Origin: JBCCMQ01 sp039026235
GTDB lineage: Bacteria > Pseudomonadota > Alphaproteobacteria > Rhodobacterales > Rhodobacteraceae
Direction of reading: 5' to 3'
Length of the DNA: 64,000 nucleotides
Assembly: GCA_039026235.1 (NCBI GenBank)
Contig: JBCCMQ010000006.1
Location: forward strand, 62,001 to 126,000
Of the stretch, positions 49,303 through 56,639 are shown piece after piece. A program made the translations under genes and the position numbers. Numbering within the stretch: position 1 is the first letter of the stretch; every line of letters begins with the position of its first letter. The notes under the pieces are model-generated. The model ran no database searches, was not told the DNA's origin, and saw nothing but the letters and a program-made list of their open reading frames with translations.

Positions 49303-50042
49303 TAGCCTTCCCCGTCTTTTTTGTTTGGGAGCTGGTCCCTAAGGGCACTCAGTTCGCCTTTGGTTTCCGTGAGCTCTTGTTTAAGGCCCTGGAGTTCTTT
49401 TGCAATCGCCTCGGTCAGGGCTTCGACGCGCACCGCTTCGATATGCGACCGTAATTCCACAATTGTCTTGCCGATCTCTGTGTTCGGGCCCGCGTCCGGT
49501 CCGGGCTGCAATTCAATCCGGAGCCCCGCGCGGCTGTTTTCGTCCGACTGGTCTGAGCGGTTGAAATACGCGCCCCAGGTGACGCCCAAAACCGCGATCG
49601 TGGCGCCGACCCCGGCCTGCCAGGGTGTCAGCACGGCGTACCAGCCTTTCACAAGGGGCGTGCACCCATCCAAACCCGGGTTCAGGCTACCAGCATTTGA
49701 CCAGACGGGGTCGTTGCACTGCGCCACCGCCGCAAGAATGACGATGATCGCGGCAATGCCCGCCGCGAGGAGCGTGCCGAAAAGCCACCGGCCACCCACC
49801 GGGGCCCAGGGTGTGTCCGCGCCCTTTTTGGGCACCACCACGCATTCGTACCGCAGCCAGCTGGCGGCCAGGGCCGCGATCGCAAAGCCGCCGAAATAGG
49901 CCACAGCGCCCCATCCGCCGAGGATGCCACGCTGATAGCTGCCGCCGAAGACCTGATCCAAGACGAGAGACGCCAGCAGGTAGAGCGCCAAACCCCCGGT
50001 GAGGACCAGGATGGCAATCGCCAGCCATGAGTTCACGCTCAC
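49302..50042 (-). CDS. membrane protein with C-terminal coiled coil, in the nuo operon
   Basis: 246-aa protein. About four helices lie within residues 5-160 (A-I-A-I-L-V-L-T-G-G-L-A, Y-F-G-G-F-A-I-A-A-L, A-A-I-I-V-I-L-A-A). A heptad-like segment from ~195 to 240 follows (R-V-E-A-L-T-E-A-I-A-K-E-L-Q-G-L-K-Q-E-L) and suggests oligomerisation. No family recognised. It overlaps nuoD by 4 bp and is the first of the four-gene unknown block. Confidence 0.7.
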   Translation of the reverse strand: MSVNSWLAIAILVLTGGLALYLLASLVLDQVFGGSYQRGILGGWGAVAYFGGFAIAALAASWLRYECVVVPKKGADTPWAPVGGRWLFGTLLAAGIAAIIVILAAVAQCNDPVWSNAGSLNPGLDGCTPLVKGWYAVLTPWQAGVGATIAVLGVTWGAYFNRSDQSDENSRAGLRIELQPGPDAGPNTEIGKTIVELRSHIEAVRVEALTEAIAKELQGLKQELTETKGELSALRDQLPNKKDGEG

Positions 50043-51256
50043 CGATCGATCTCTCCAAAGACCACATCCATGGTGCCTATGATGGCCGAGACATCGGCCA
50101 GTTGATGGCCCTTGGCCACGTGATCCATGGCCTGCAGATGCAGAAATCCCGGCGCCCGCAGTTTGGCGCGGTAGGGGCGGTTGGTGCCGTCGGCCACAAG
50201 GTAGACGCCGAATTCTCCCTTCGGGGCCTCGACGGCGGCATAAACCTCGCCCTCGGGCACGTGGAAGCCTTCGGTGTAAAGCTTGAAGTGATGGATCAGC
50301 GCCTCCATCGAGGTCTTCATGTCGCCGCGCGTGGGCGGGGCCATCTTGCCCCGGGCCATCACATCGCCCTGGTTTTCCGGCTGCTTCAGCTTTTCACAGG
50401 CCTGCAGGATGATCGAGGTCGATTCCCGCATTTCCGCCATGCGGCAGAGGTAGCGATCATAGCAGTCGCCGTTCTTGCCAACGGGGATTTGAAAGTCGAA
50501 TTCGTTATAGCATTCATAGGGTTGGGAGCGGCGCAAGTCCCAGGCCAGACCGGACCCGCGCACCATGACACCCGAAAACCCCCAGTCGAGAATTTCCTGT
50601 TCCGTGATGACGCCGATGTCGACGTTGCGCTGTTTGAAGATGCGGTTTTCGGTCAAAAGCCCATCGATATCGTCAAGCACCGGCGGGAAAGCCAGCGCCC
50701 AGGCGACGATGTCATCGATCAGTTCCGGCGGCAGATCCTGGTGGACACCGCCCGGGCGGAAATAGGCCGCATGGAGGCGCGCGCCGCAGGCCCGTTCGTA
50801 GAAGATCATGAGCTTTTCACGTTCTTCAAAGCCCCAGAGCGGCGGGGTCAGCGCGCCCACGTCCATGGCCTGGGTGGTCACATTGAGAAGGTGATTGAGA
50901 ACCCGGCCAATTTCGGAATAAAGCACCCGGATCAGGCTGGCCCGGCGCGGCACCTCGGTTTTCGTCAGCCGCTCGATCGCCAGGCACCAGGCGTGTTCCT
51001 GGTTCATGGGCGCCACATAATCCAGCCGGTCGAAATAGGGCAGGTTCTGCAGATAGGTGCGGCTTTCCATCAGCTTCTCGGTGCCCCGATGAAGCAGCCC
51101 GATGTGCGGGTCGCAGCGTTCGACGATTTCACCGTCCAATTCCAGAACCAGCCGCAGCACGCCGTGCGCCGCCGGGTGCTGGGGCCCGAAGTTGATGTTG
51201 AAATTCCGGATCTTCTGTTCGCCGGTCAGGGCGTCGTCGAAATTGCCGTCCATCAT
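50039..51256 (-). CDS. nuoD: NADH-quinone oxidoreductase subunit D
   Basis: 405-aa subunit forming most of the quinone-binding cavity. Characteristic stretches are F-N-I-N-F-G-P-Q-H-P-A-A-H-G-V-L-R with the conserved His, L-L-H-R-G-T-E-K-L-M-E, and R-L-D-Y-V-A-P-M. A double Met start (51256/51253) is possible. NuoC and NuoD are separate genes here, as in most alphaproteobacteria. It overlaps the unknown membrane/coiled-coil gene by 4 bp. Confidence 0.96.
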   Translation of the reverse strand: MMDGNFDDALTGEQKIRNFNINFGPQHPAAHGVLRLVLELDGEIVERCDPHIGLLHRGTEKLMESRTYLQNLPYFDRLDYVAPMNQEHAWCLAIERLTKTEVPRRASLIRVLYSEIGRVLNHLLNVTTQAMDVGALTPPLWGFEEREKLMIFYERACGARLHAAYFRPGGVHQDLPPELIDDIVAWALAFPPVLDDIDGLLTENRIFKQRNVDIGVITEQEILDWGFSGVMVRGSGLAWDLRRSQPYECYNEFDFQIPVGKNGDCYDRYLCRMAEMRESTSIILQACEKLKQPENQGDVMARGKMAPPTRGDMKTSMEALIHHFKLYTEGFHVPEGEVYAAVEAPKGEFGVYLVADGTNRPYRAKLRAPGFLHLQAMDHVAKGHQLADVSAIIGTMDVVFGEIDR

Positions 51257-51268
51257 GACCGCAGACCC

Positions 51269-51664
51269 CTAGCCTTCCAGCGCCGGTCCCTTAAGGGTCC
51301 GGAACACCTTGGTGATCAGTTGCCAGCGTCCATCCACCTTGAGAAACCCCAGGTGATCTTCGTACCGACGGGGCGGCACATCGACCCAGAGCTTGACCCG
51401 CGCGATCTGATCTCCGCCCACATCGATGTCGAGGATATCGTAGGATGGCGCGCCCGGAAACGGCGCCCGACCGGCCACGCGTTCCAGATAGGCCGCCTTG
51501 TTCCAGAAGACCGGCGCGCCCGAGCCGGCAACGGCCGTCATCAGAAAATTCGGATGGCACATCTCTTCGAAGGCCTCAGGGCGTGAAAAGTGAATGCCCT
51601 CGACATAGGCCACGGTCTGGGCGCGGACGGCTTCGTCGTCGGTCTGAACTGCGGCGTCCATCAT
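51269..51664 (-). CDS. NTF2/SnoaL-like protein between nuoC and nuoD
   Basis: 131-aa protein with the cone-shaped NTF2-like pattern: an N-terminal helix A-V-R-A-Q-T-V-A-Y-V-E-G, M-C-H-P-N-F-L-M-T-A-V, then strands A-R-V-K-L-W-V-D-V and D-H-L-G-F-L-K-V-D-G-R-W-Q-L. It resembles the putative lumazine-binding or SnoaL subgroup. Substrate and role are unknown. It lies 12 bp upstream of nuoD. Confidence 0.8.
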   Translation of the reverse strand: MMDAAVQTDDEAVRAQTVAYVEGIHFSRPEAFEEMCHPNFLMTAVAGSGAPVFWNKAAYLERVAGRAPFPGAPSYDILDIDVGGDQIARVKLWVDVPPRRYEDHLGFLKVDGRWQLITKVFRTLKGPALEG

Positions 51665-51698
51665 ATGCCTCTTTCCGGTCTGGCCGGGCGGGGCGCCG

Positions 51699-51875
51699 TC
51701 ATGTCCCCTGCCCCTGGTCCTTGAAGGCGATGATCCAAAGCAGGATCACCACGCCCACCGGCAGCACCGCCAGAAGCGCCCACATGGGCGACAGCCCGTG
51801 CCGCGGCATGATCTTGATCAGCGGGTAGACCACCAATGCCGTGAAAAGAAGATACCATATCAATCCGCCGCTCAT
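51699..51875 (-). CDS. 58-aa two-helix membrane protein between nuoC and the NTF2-like gene
   Basis: The ATG overlaps the nuoC stop (ATGA). The protein reads M-S-G-G-L-I-W-Y-L-L-F-T-A-L-V, then a Pro-rich turn P-R-H-G-L-S-P, a second helix L-A-V-L-P-V-G-V-V-I-L-L-W-I-I and a short polar tail, ending 34 bp before the next start. The tight coupling to nuoC and clear hydrophobic pattern make a real gene likely. I cannot assign it to a family. Confidence 0.6.
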   Translation of the reverse strand: MSGGLIWYLLFTALVVYPLIKIMPRHGLSPMWALLAVLPVGVVILLWIIAFKDQGQGT

Positions 51876-52483
51876 GGTTTTGACACCTCTTTCTCATCGC
51901 CGGGCAGCACATAGTCCGCCCCTTCCCAGGGGCTCATGAAATCGAACTGCCGGTATTCCTGAACCAGGTTCACCGGCTCATAGACAACCCGCTTCTGCGC
52001 CTCGTCATAGCGCACTTCGGTATAGCCGGTGGTCGGAAAATCCTTGCGCAGCGGATGGCCACGAAAGCCGTAGTCGGTCAGCAGGCGGCGCAGATCCGGG
52101 TGGCCGGAGAACAGGATGCCGAACATATCGAACACCTCGCGCTCGAACCAGTTGGCCGAGGGATAGACACTGATCACCGATGGCATCATCTCGTCTTCGC
52201 GCAACGCGACGCGAACCCGGATGCGGTGGTTCTGGTACATGCTGAGCAGGTGATAGACCACGTCAAAGCGCTGGCCGGGGCGTTCCGGACGGTCGACGGC
52301 CGTGATGTCAACGAGGGTCGAGAACCGGCACGCGGGATTGGTGCGCAGGAAGTCGATGAACCCGGTGATCGAGGCCAGCGTGGCATCGATCGTCAACTCA
52401 CCCAGCGTCACCTGCCAGGACAGCACACAGTCCGGCCGCTTGGCCTCGATCAGCGCGCCGAGTTCTTGCAGGGCTTCGGACAT
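51872..52483 (-). CDS. nuoC: NADH-quinone oxidoreductase subunit C
   Basis: 203-aa peripheral subunit of complex I. The family segments D-I-T-A-V-D-R-P-E-R-P-G-Q-R-F-D-V-V-Y, W-F-E-R-E-V-F-D-M-F-G-I and R-R-L-L-T-D-Y-G-F-R-G-H-P-L-R-K-D-F-P are all present. It follows nuoB after 30 bp and overlaps the 58-aa gene by 4 bp. Confidence 0.96.
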   Translation of the reverse strand: MSEALQELGALIEAKRPDCVLSWQVTLGELTIDATLASITGFIDFLRTNPACRFSTLVDITAVDRPERPGQRFDVVYHLLSMYQNHRIRVRVALREDEMMPSVISVYPSANWFEREVFDMFGILFSGHPDLRRLLTDYGFRGHPLRKDFPTTGYTEVRYDEAQKRVVYEPVNLVQEYRQFDFMSPWEGADYVLPGDEKEVSKP

Positions 52484-52513
52484 CTCAGTTGTTCCTGTAT
52501 TCCGGGCCGGATC

Positions 52514-53047
52514 CTAGCGCACAATCGTGCCTTCGCGGCGAATTTTCCGCTGCAATTGCAGAATTCCGTAAAGCAGCGCCTCGGCGGTGGGCGGGCAGCC
52601 CGGCACGTAGACATCGACCGGCACGATGCGGTCGCATCCACGCACGACCGAATAGCTGTAATGGTAATAGCCGCCACCGTTGGCACAGGACCCCATCGAG
52701 ATGACATAACGCGGCTCGGGCATCTGATCATAAACCTTGCGCAGCGCCGGGGCCATCTTGTTGGTCAGGGTGCCGGCGACGATCATCAGATCCGACTGGC
52801 GCGGGCTGGCGCGGGGCGCGGTGCCGAAGCGTTCGAGATCGTAGCGCGGCATCGAGGTGTGCATCATCTCGACGGCGCAGCACGCAAGCCCAAAGGTCAT
52901 CCAATGAAGCGATCCGGTGCGGGCCCAGTTGATGATATCGGCGGTCGATGTGACCAGAAAGCCCTTGTCCTGCAATTCCGCGTTCAGCGCGCGGGCCTCG
53001 GCGTCCCGGTCGGGGCCCGCGAATGCGGCGTCAGTGGCTACGGACAT
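52514..53047 (-). CDS. nuoB: NADH-quinone oxidoreductase subunit B
   Basis: 177-aa subunit binding the terminal cluster N2. Ligand motifs are A-C-C-A-V-E, G-S-C-A-N-G-G-G and V-P-G-C-P-P. GAGGAG precedes ATG 53047. It is the first gene of this locus: nuoA, which normally precedes nuoB, is absent, and a TetR gene lies 124 bp upstream on the same strand. Confidence 0.96.
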   Translation of the reverse strand: MSVATDAAFAGPDRDAEARALNAELQDKGFLVTSTADIINWARTGSLHWMTFGLACCAVEMMHTSMPRYDLERFGTAPRASPRQSDLMIVAGTLTNKMAPALRKVYDQMPEPRYVISMGSCANGGGYYHYSYSVVRGCDRIVPVDVYVPGCPPTAEALLYGILQLQRKIRREGTIVR

Positions 53048-53171
53048 GCGTCCCGGCTCCTCACAATTGACCTGGCCGGACGCGCGGAGCGCACGGCAAG
53101 CCAGACCTAATCCAAGACAGGACCGAATTCAACGCGACATGCTGGTGTCGGCTGTTGGCGGGGCGGCCGCT

Positions 53172-53765
53172 TCATGGGCCGCCGGACTGGTCCTTCTGGC
53201 TGTCACCATCAACGAGAAGCGTGAAATACCGGCGCAGCATGGCCCGGATTGCTTCGCGTTCGTTATCGGTTTCAGGCTCTAGGCCGAAGATCCGGAATTT
53301 GACGATCAGGCCAGCCATCTGGGTTGTCAGAAGCGTTGCACGCGCCGCTGTGTCAGTGCCGTTCATGGCCTTTGACAGGGGATCGAGCGCCTGGCGCTTC
53401 AGCGCCTTAAGAAGAACCGGGCCCGCCTCGTCGCTGGCAACTGACCGCAACAGAGTGACAAAGGGATCAAAGCCGTCCTTTGGTCGGGCATCGACATAGA
53501 AATCGGCCATGCGAACGCCAAGCGTTTCCAGCGGACCCTCCAGGAACGGCTCTAGACTGAGAACGGACACGACCGCATCTTCGAAAAGACCGAGCTTTGA
53601 TCCGAAATAGCGGTTGATCAGCGCCACGTTGACATGGGCGCGATCTGCGATTTCCCGTGTGGTGGCAAGATCATAGCCCTTTTCGCAGAACACGAGACGC
53701 GCGTGCATCCTGATCCGATCGGCCGTTTCACCGGCGTCGCGTTTCGGTCCATTCCTGGTGGCCAT
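53172..53765 (-). CDS. TetR family transcriptional regulator
   Basis: 197-aa regulator with the N-terminal HTH F-C-E-K-G-Y-D-L-A-T-T-R-E-I-A-D-R-A and N-V-A-L-I-N-R-Y-F-G-S-K, followed by an all-helical ligand domain. It is divergent from the Tat-signal SDR gene, so the intergenic 53766-53901 is the likely operator region. TTGACT at 53793-53798 could be a -35 element there. It stands just upstream of nuoB but probably controls the SDR, since TetR genes commonly regulate divergent neighbours. Confidence 0.88.
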   Translation of the reverse strand: MATRNGPKRDAGETADRIRMHARLVFCEKGYDLATTREIADRAHVNVALINRYFGSKLGLFEDAVVSVLSLEPFLEGPLETLGVRMADFYVDARPKDGFDPFVTLLRSVASDEAGPVLLKALKRQALDPLSKAMNGTDTAARATLLTTQMAGLIVKFRIFGLEPETDNEREAIRAMLRRYFTLLVDGDSQKDQSGGP

Positions 53766-53901
53766 CTCAGGTCATTCCCATGTAATCGCTTGTTGACTTA
53801 AGGGGCGGATGCAACCTAAGTAAGCGCGTGTTTACAACCGCGCGCCCGGTCCATCAACCCAATGGGTAGCACTTGCGCGCCGTGTCAGGGAGAGATCAGA
53901 A

Positions 53902-54855
53902 ATGACCAGCCAGACCGAAACGCCATCGGAAAGCGCCGTCACCCGCAGACACGTGCTGGCGGGATCGGCTGCGACGCTTGGCGCCGCGTCCTTTGCCCGG
54001 CAAGCTGGCGCGCAATCGCAGGACCGCGCCTTCGCCGGAAAGACCGCTTTTGTCACCGGCGCCGCGCGCGGCATCGGTCGCGCCTGCGCGGAAGCGCTGG
54101 CCGATGGCGGTGCCAATGTCGTTCTTTTTGATATCGCCGCGCAGATACCCGACGTGCCCTACCCGCTGGCGACGGCCGAAGATCTGGCCGCCACCAAGGC
54201 CGCTATCGAAGCCAAGGGCGTCGGATGTCAGGCGGTCACCGGCGACGTGCGCGATTTCGACGCCCAGGCGGCGGCAATGGACGCGGCCGTGACCACATTC
54301 GGCAGCCTGGATTTTGTCATCGCCAACGCGGGCATCACCCAGTTGGGGCCAATTGAGAGCTTTGGCGAGGCGGCGCTGTCGCTGGTCATCGACATCAACC
54401 TCAAGGGTTTGATCAAGACCATTCAGGCCGCCACACCCATCCTGCGGGCCCAGAACAGCGGCCGCATCATCACCATGTCATCGGTCACCGGCCGCGCCGG
54501 AAGCGCGAATTTCCCGATCTATTCGGCCACCAAATGGGCGGTGATCGGCCTCGCCAAAAGCACCGCCCTGGCGCTCGGCAAGTCGAATGTGACCTGCAAC
54601 GCGGTCTGTCCGACGCTGGTCAACACCAAGCTTCTGATCAACGATCACATCTTGTCGCAGATCGTCCCGGGCCAACCGCTGACGGCGGAACAGTTCGACG
54701 AAGGCGCCAGGGGCCGCCATATCCTGCCGGTCGGCCTTTACGAGCCGTCGCGGGTGGGCGACACCGTGCGCTTTCTCTGCAGCGATGCGGCCGCGCTGAT
54801 TTCGGGTGATGTCTTTGACATCGGAGCCGGGCTGAACGCCCAGTTCCCGGCCTGA
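53902..54855 (+). CDS. Tat-signal short-chain dehydrogenase
   Basis: 317-aa protein. Residues 1-40 form a twin-arginine signal (T-R15-R16-H-V-L-A-G-S-A-A, ending A-G-A-Q-S). The SDR domain follows: T-G-A-A-R-G-I-G (52-59), N-A-G (142-144), M-S-S-V (S193/S194), Y207-x3-K211. A loop insertion after the first beta-alpha-beta (Q-I-P-D-V-P-Y-P-L-A-T-A-E-D-L) recalls the mycofactocin-associated SDR type. NAD-dependent enzymes are normally cytoplasmic, so an exported one is unusual; a tightly bound cofactor would explain Tat use. Confidence 0.9.
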   Translation: MTSQTETPSESAVTRRHVLAGSAATLGAASFARQAGAQSQDRAFAGKTAFVTGAARGIGRACAEALADGGANVVLFDIAAQIPDVPYPLATAEDLAATKAAIEAKGVGCQAVTGDVRDFDAQAAAMDAAVTTFGSLDFVIANAGITQLGPIESFGEAALSLVIDINLKGLIKTIQAATPILRAQNSGRIITMSSVTGRAGSANFPIYSATKWAVIGLAKSTALALGKSNVTCNAVCPTLVNTKLLINDHILSQIVPGQPLTAEQFDEGARGRHILPVGLYEPSRVGDTVRFLCSDAAALISGDVFDIGAGLNAQFPA

Positions 54856-54984
54856 GCCTAAGCGCGCCCCATACGAGCCTTCGCTTCAGGACCCCTGTGC
54901 TGCGTCGCCAGCAGCGGCGGCCACAACTTTGCCACCAAACGGACCTAGGACCAACCGGGGCGCATCGCAAAGACGGAGGCCGTA

Positions 54985-55638
54985 ATGGGGTCATGGAGCG
55001 CGGGCAGTTTCGGCAATGACACGGCGCTTGATTTCGCGGGCGGGCTGAAAAGCTTTGGCGCGGTTCTGCAGACTATCTCGGAGGTCTCAGAGACGGCCGC
55101 GGAAATGGATGCCGATACCGCCAGCATCGCGCTGGCGGCCTGCGATCTGATTGCCGCCGGCATCGGCCGGCCACCCGGCGATCTGCCGGAGCTGCCGGAT
55201 GAGGTGGATTTGCAGGCCGCGGAGGTCCCCGCCGAGATACTGGACAGCGCAAAGCGGCTTGTCGCGCGGGTGCGAAAGAACTCGGAACTGGCCGAGCTTT
55301 GGGCCGAGGAAGACGCCGAGGAATGGCTGTCTGAGCTGGACGCGCTGGTCGTCCGCCTTTCCCCGTCCCTGCCCTATGATCCGCCCGAAAAGCCCAAGCA
55401 GCCGGAACTGCCTGACGATTTTCTGGGCTATTGCTATGTCTGTTACGGCATGGTGACCGAGCGCGACGGTCTTCTGTTCGAACATCGCGTCGAAGGCGGT
55501 GGAACCCTTTCGACCCATCCGCATCGCAAGTGCATTGAAGAACGCATTGGCGGGCCCGGACCCTTCTGGCATCCCGACGGCGCGCCCACGGAGGTCGCAC
55601 GGCGCAAGCTGATGGAGGATATGGGGTACGAATTCTAA
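54985..55638 (+). CDS. DUF4259 domain protein
   Basis: 217-aa protein. The N-terminal 120 residues match DUF4259 (M-G-S-W-S-A-G-S-F-G-N-D-T-A-L-D-F-A and L-A-A-C-D-L-I-A-A). The rest has a Cys pair C-Y-V-C-Y and later H-P-H-R-K-C, which may form a small zinc site. The family is of unknown function, sometimes near toxin-immunity genes. No toxin partner is recognised beside it. Confidence 0.8.
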   Translation: MGSWSAGSFGNDTALDFAGGLKSFGAVLQTISEVSETAAEMDADTASIALAACDLIAAGIGRPPGDLPELPDEVDLQAAEVPAEILDSAKRLVARVRKNSELAELWAEEDAEEWLSELDALVVRLSPSLPYDPPEKPKQPELPDDFLGYCYVCYGMVTERDGLLFEHRVEGGGTLSTHPHRKCIEERIGGPGPFWHPDGAPTEVARRKLMEDMGYEF

Positions 55639-55865
55639 GCGGGTCCCATTGCCGCGACGGGGTCCACGCTTTTCGCTGGCAAATGGGCCTTTGAACCGAT
55701 GCCGGCCGACGATGCCACCGGCCGTCACTGGCCGCCCGGGTCGCACGCGCGTCGGTCACGGGCCAGTCACGCACCCCGGGGCCGAATGGTGCAGATTGGC
55801 CCCGGGGGGTCCCGGCGCAGATACCAGTTTGGGGGATACGGGCCCGGCTGGGCCCGCGCGCTGGC

Positions 55866-56390
55866 TTAGGCCTGGGCTGGGGTAAAGTTCAGGCTGGCGC
55901 CGTTGATGCAGTGGACCTGGAAGCTGTCCACATTCAGGATGTGGCCCAGGTGGCTGCCGCAGCGGCGGCAGTGGACTTCGACGAAGGTGGCGAATTTGCC
56001 CAGGATACCGGAATCGTCCGGAACCGTGCCGTCGATGCCGGTCAGAACCGCATTCTCTTCCGAGTGGATAAAGAAAACCCATCCCTTGTCGAGATCGACC
56101 TTCCAGAAGCTGTCATAGAGTTCCAGCCCGCAGCCCTTGCAGGTGTAGATACCTGCTTCGTTGCTGTTCCAGTAGGGCGACGATTTCGGCACCTCGGTCC
56201 CGCCATCGCGCATGACACGGTATTCTTCCTCGTTCAGCATGGCGCGCCATTCGGCGTCGGTCCGATTGACCTCATACTTGAAGTTACCGCTGCCAGCGAC
56301 CCGTCCGGGCGAATAGGCAAGCGCGGGGGCGGCAGGAAGCAGCGCCAGACCGGCGATAATCTTGCGGCGGGTTGCGAGGGGCAGTTCCAT
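55866..56390 (-). CDS. MsrB-like protein with Tat-type signal
   Basis: 174-aa protein. A signal with T-R8-R9-K-I-I-A-G-L-A-L-L-P is followed by a MsrB (SelR) domain: zinc ligands C84/C87 (C-K-G-C) and C141/C144 (C-R-R-C), G-S-H-L-G-H (145-150), catalytic C161 in H-C-I-N-G-A-S-L. The usual G-W-P-S-F substrate loop is G-W-V-F-F. Methionine-R-sulfoxide reductase activity is likely but may differ in specificity. Start at ATG 56390 by signal-peptide logic; an open frame continues to 56543. Confidence 0.88.
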   Translation of the reverse strand: MELPLATRRKIIAGLALLPAAPALAYSPGRVAGSGNFKYEVNRTDAEWRAMLNEEEYRVMRDGGTEVPKSSPYWNSNEAGIYTCKGCGLELYDSFWKVDLDKGWVFFIHSEENAVLTGIDGTVPDDSGILGKFATFVEVHCRRCGSHLGHILNVDSFQVHCINGASLNFTPAQA

Positions 56391-56639
56391 AGTTTCGTCT
56401 CCTGGCTTGAACGTGTGACCCACCTTAGCGGGTTTTCGGTGTAACAGCCGTAAATCCTGCGAGAGAGCCCGTGAACGGCCCGTCCCCTGTTTTGTGGGGA
56501 CTTTGGGCCGCACTGCCGGGCCCCGCGCGCCGCAAGCGGACAACGCCCCTAACAGGCCATCACAGGCAGGAGACCGGATATCATCGGCACGTGAGGCTGC
56601 AAAGCCACCAGTTGCGCGGGGGGAAGGCCCGCGCCGCGG

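Noticed and set aside
50027..51586. 519-codon open frame on the plus strand
   Set aside because: Antisense to nuoD and the NTF2-like gene, with no recognisable motifs; a shadow of the real coding strand.
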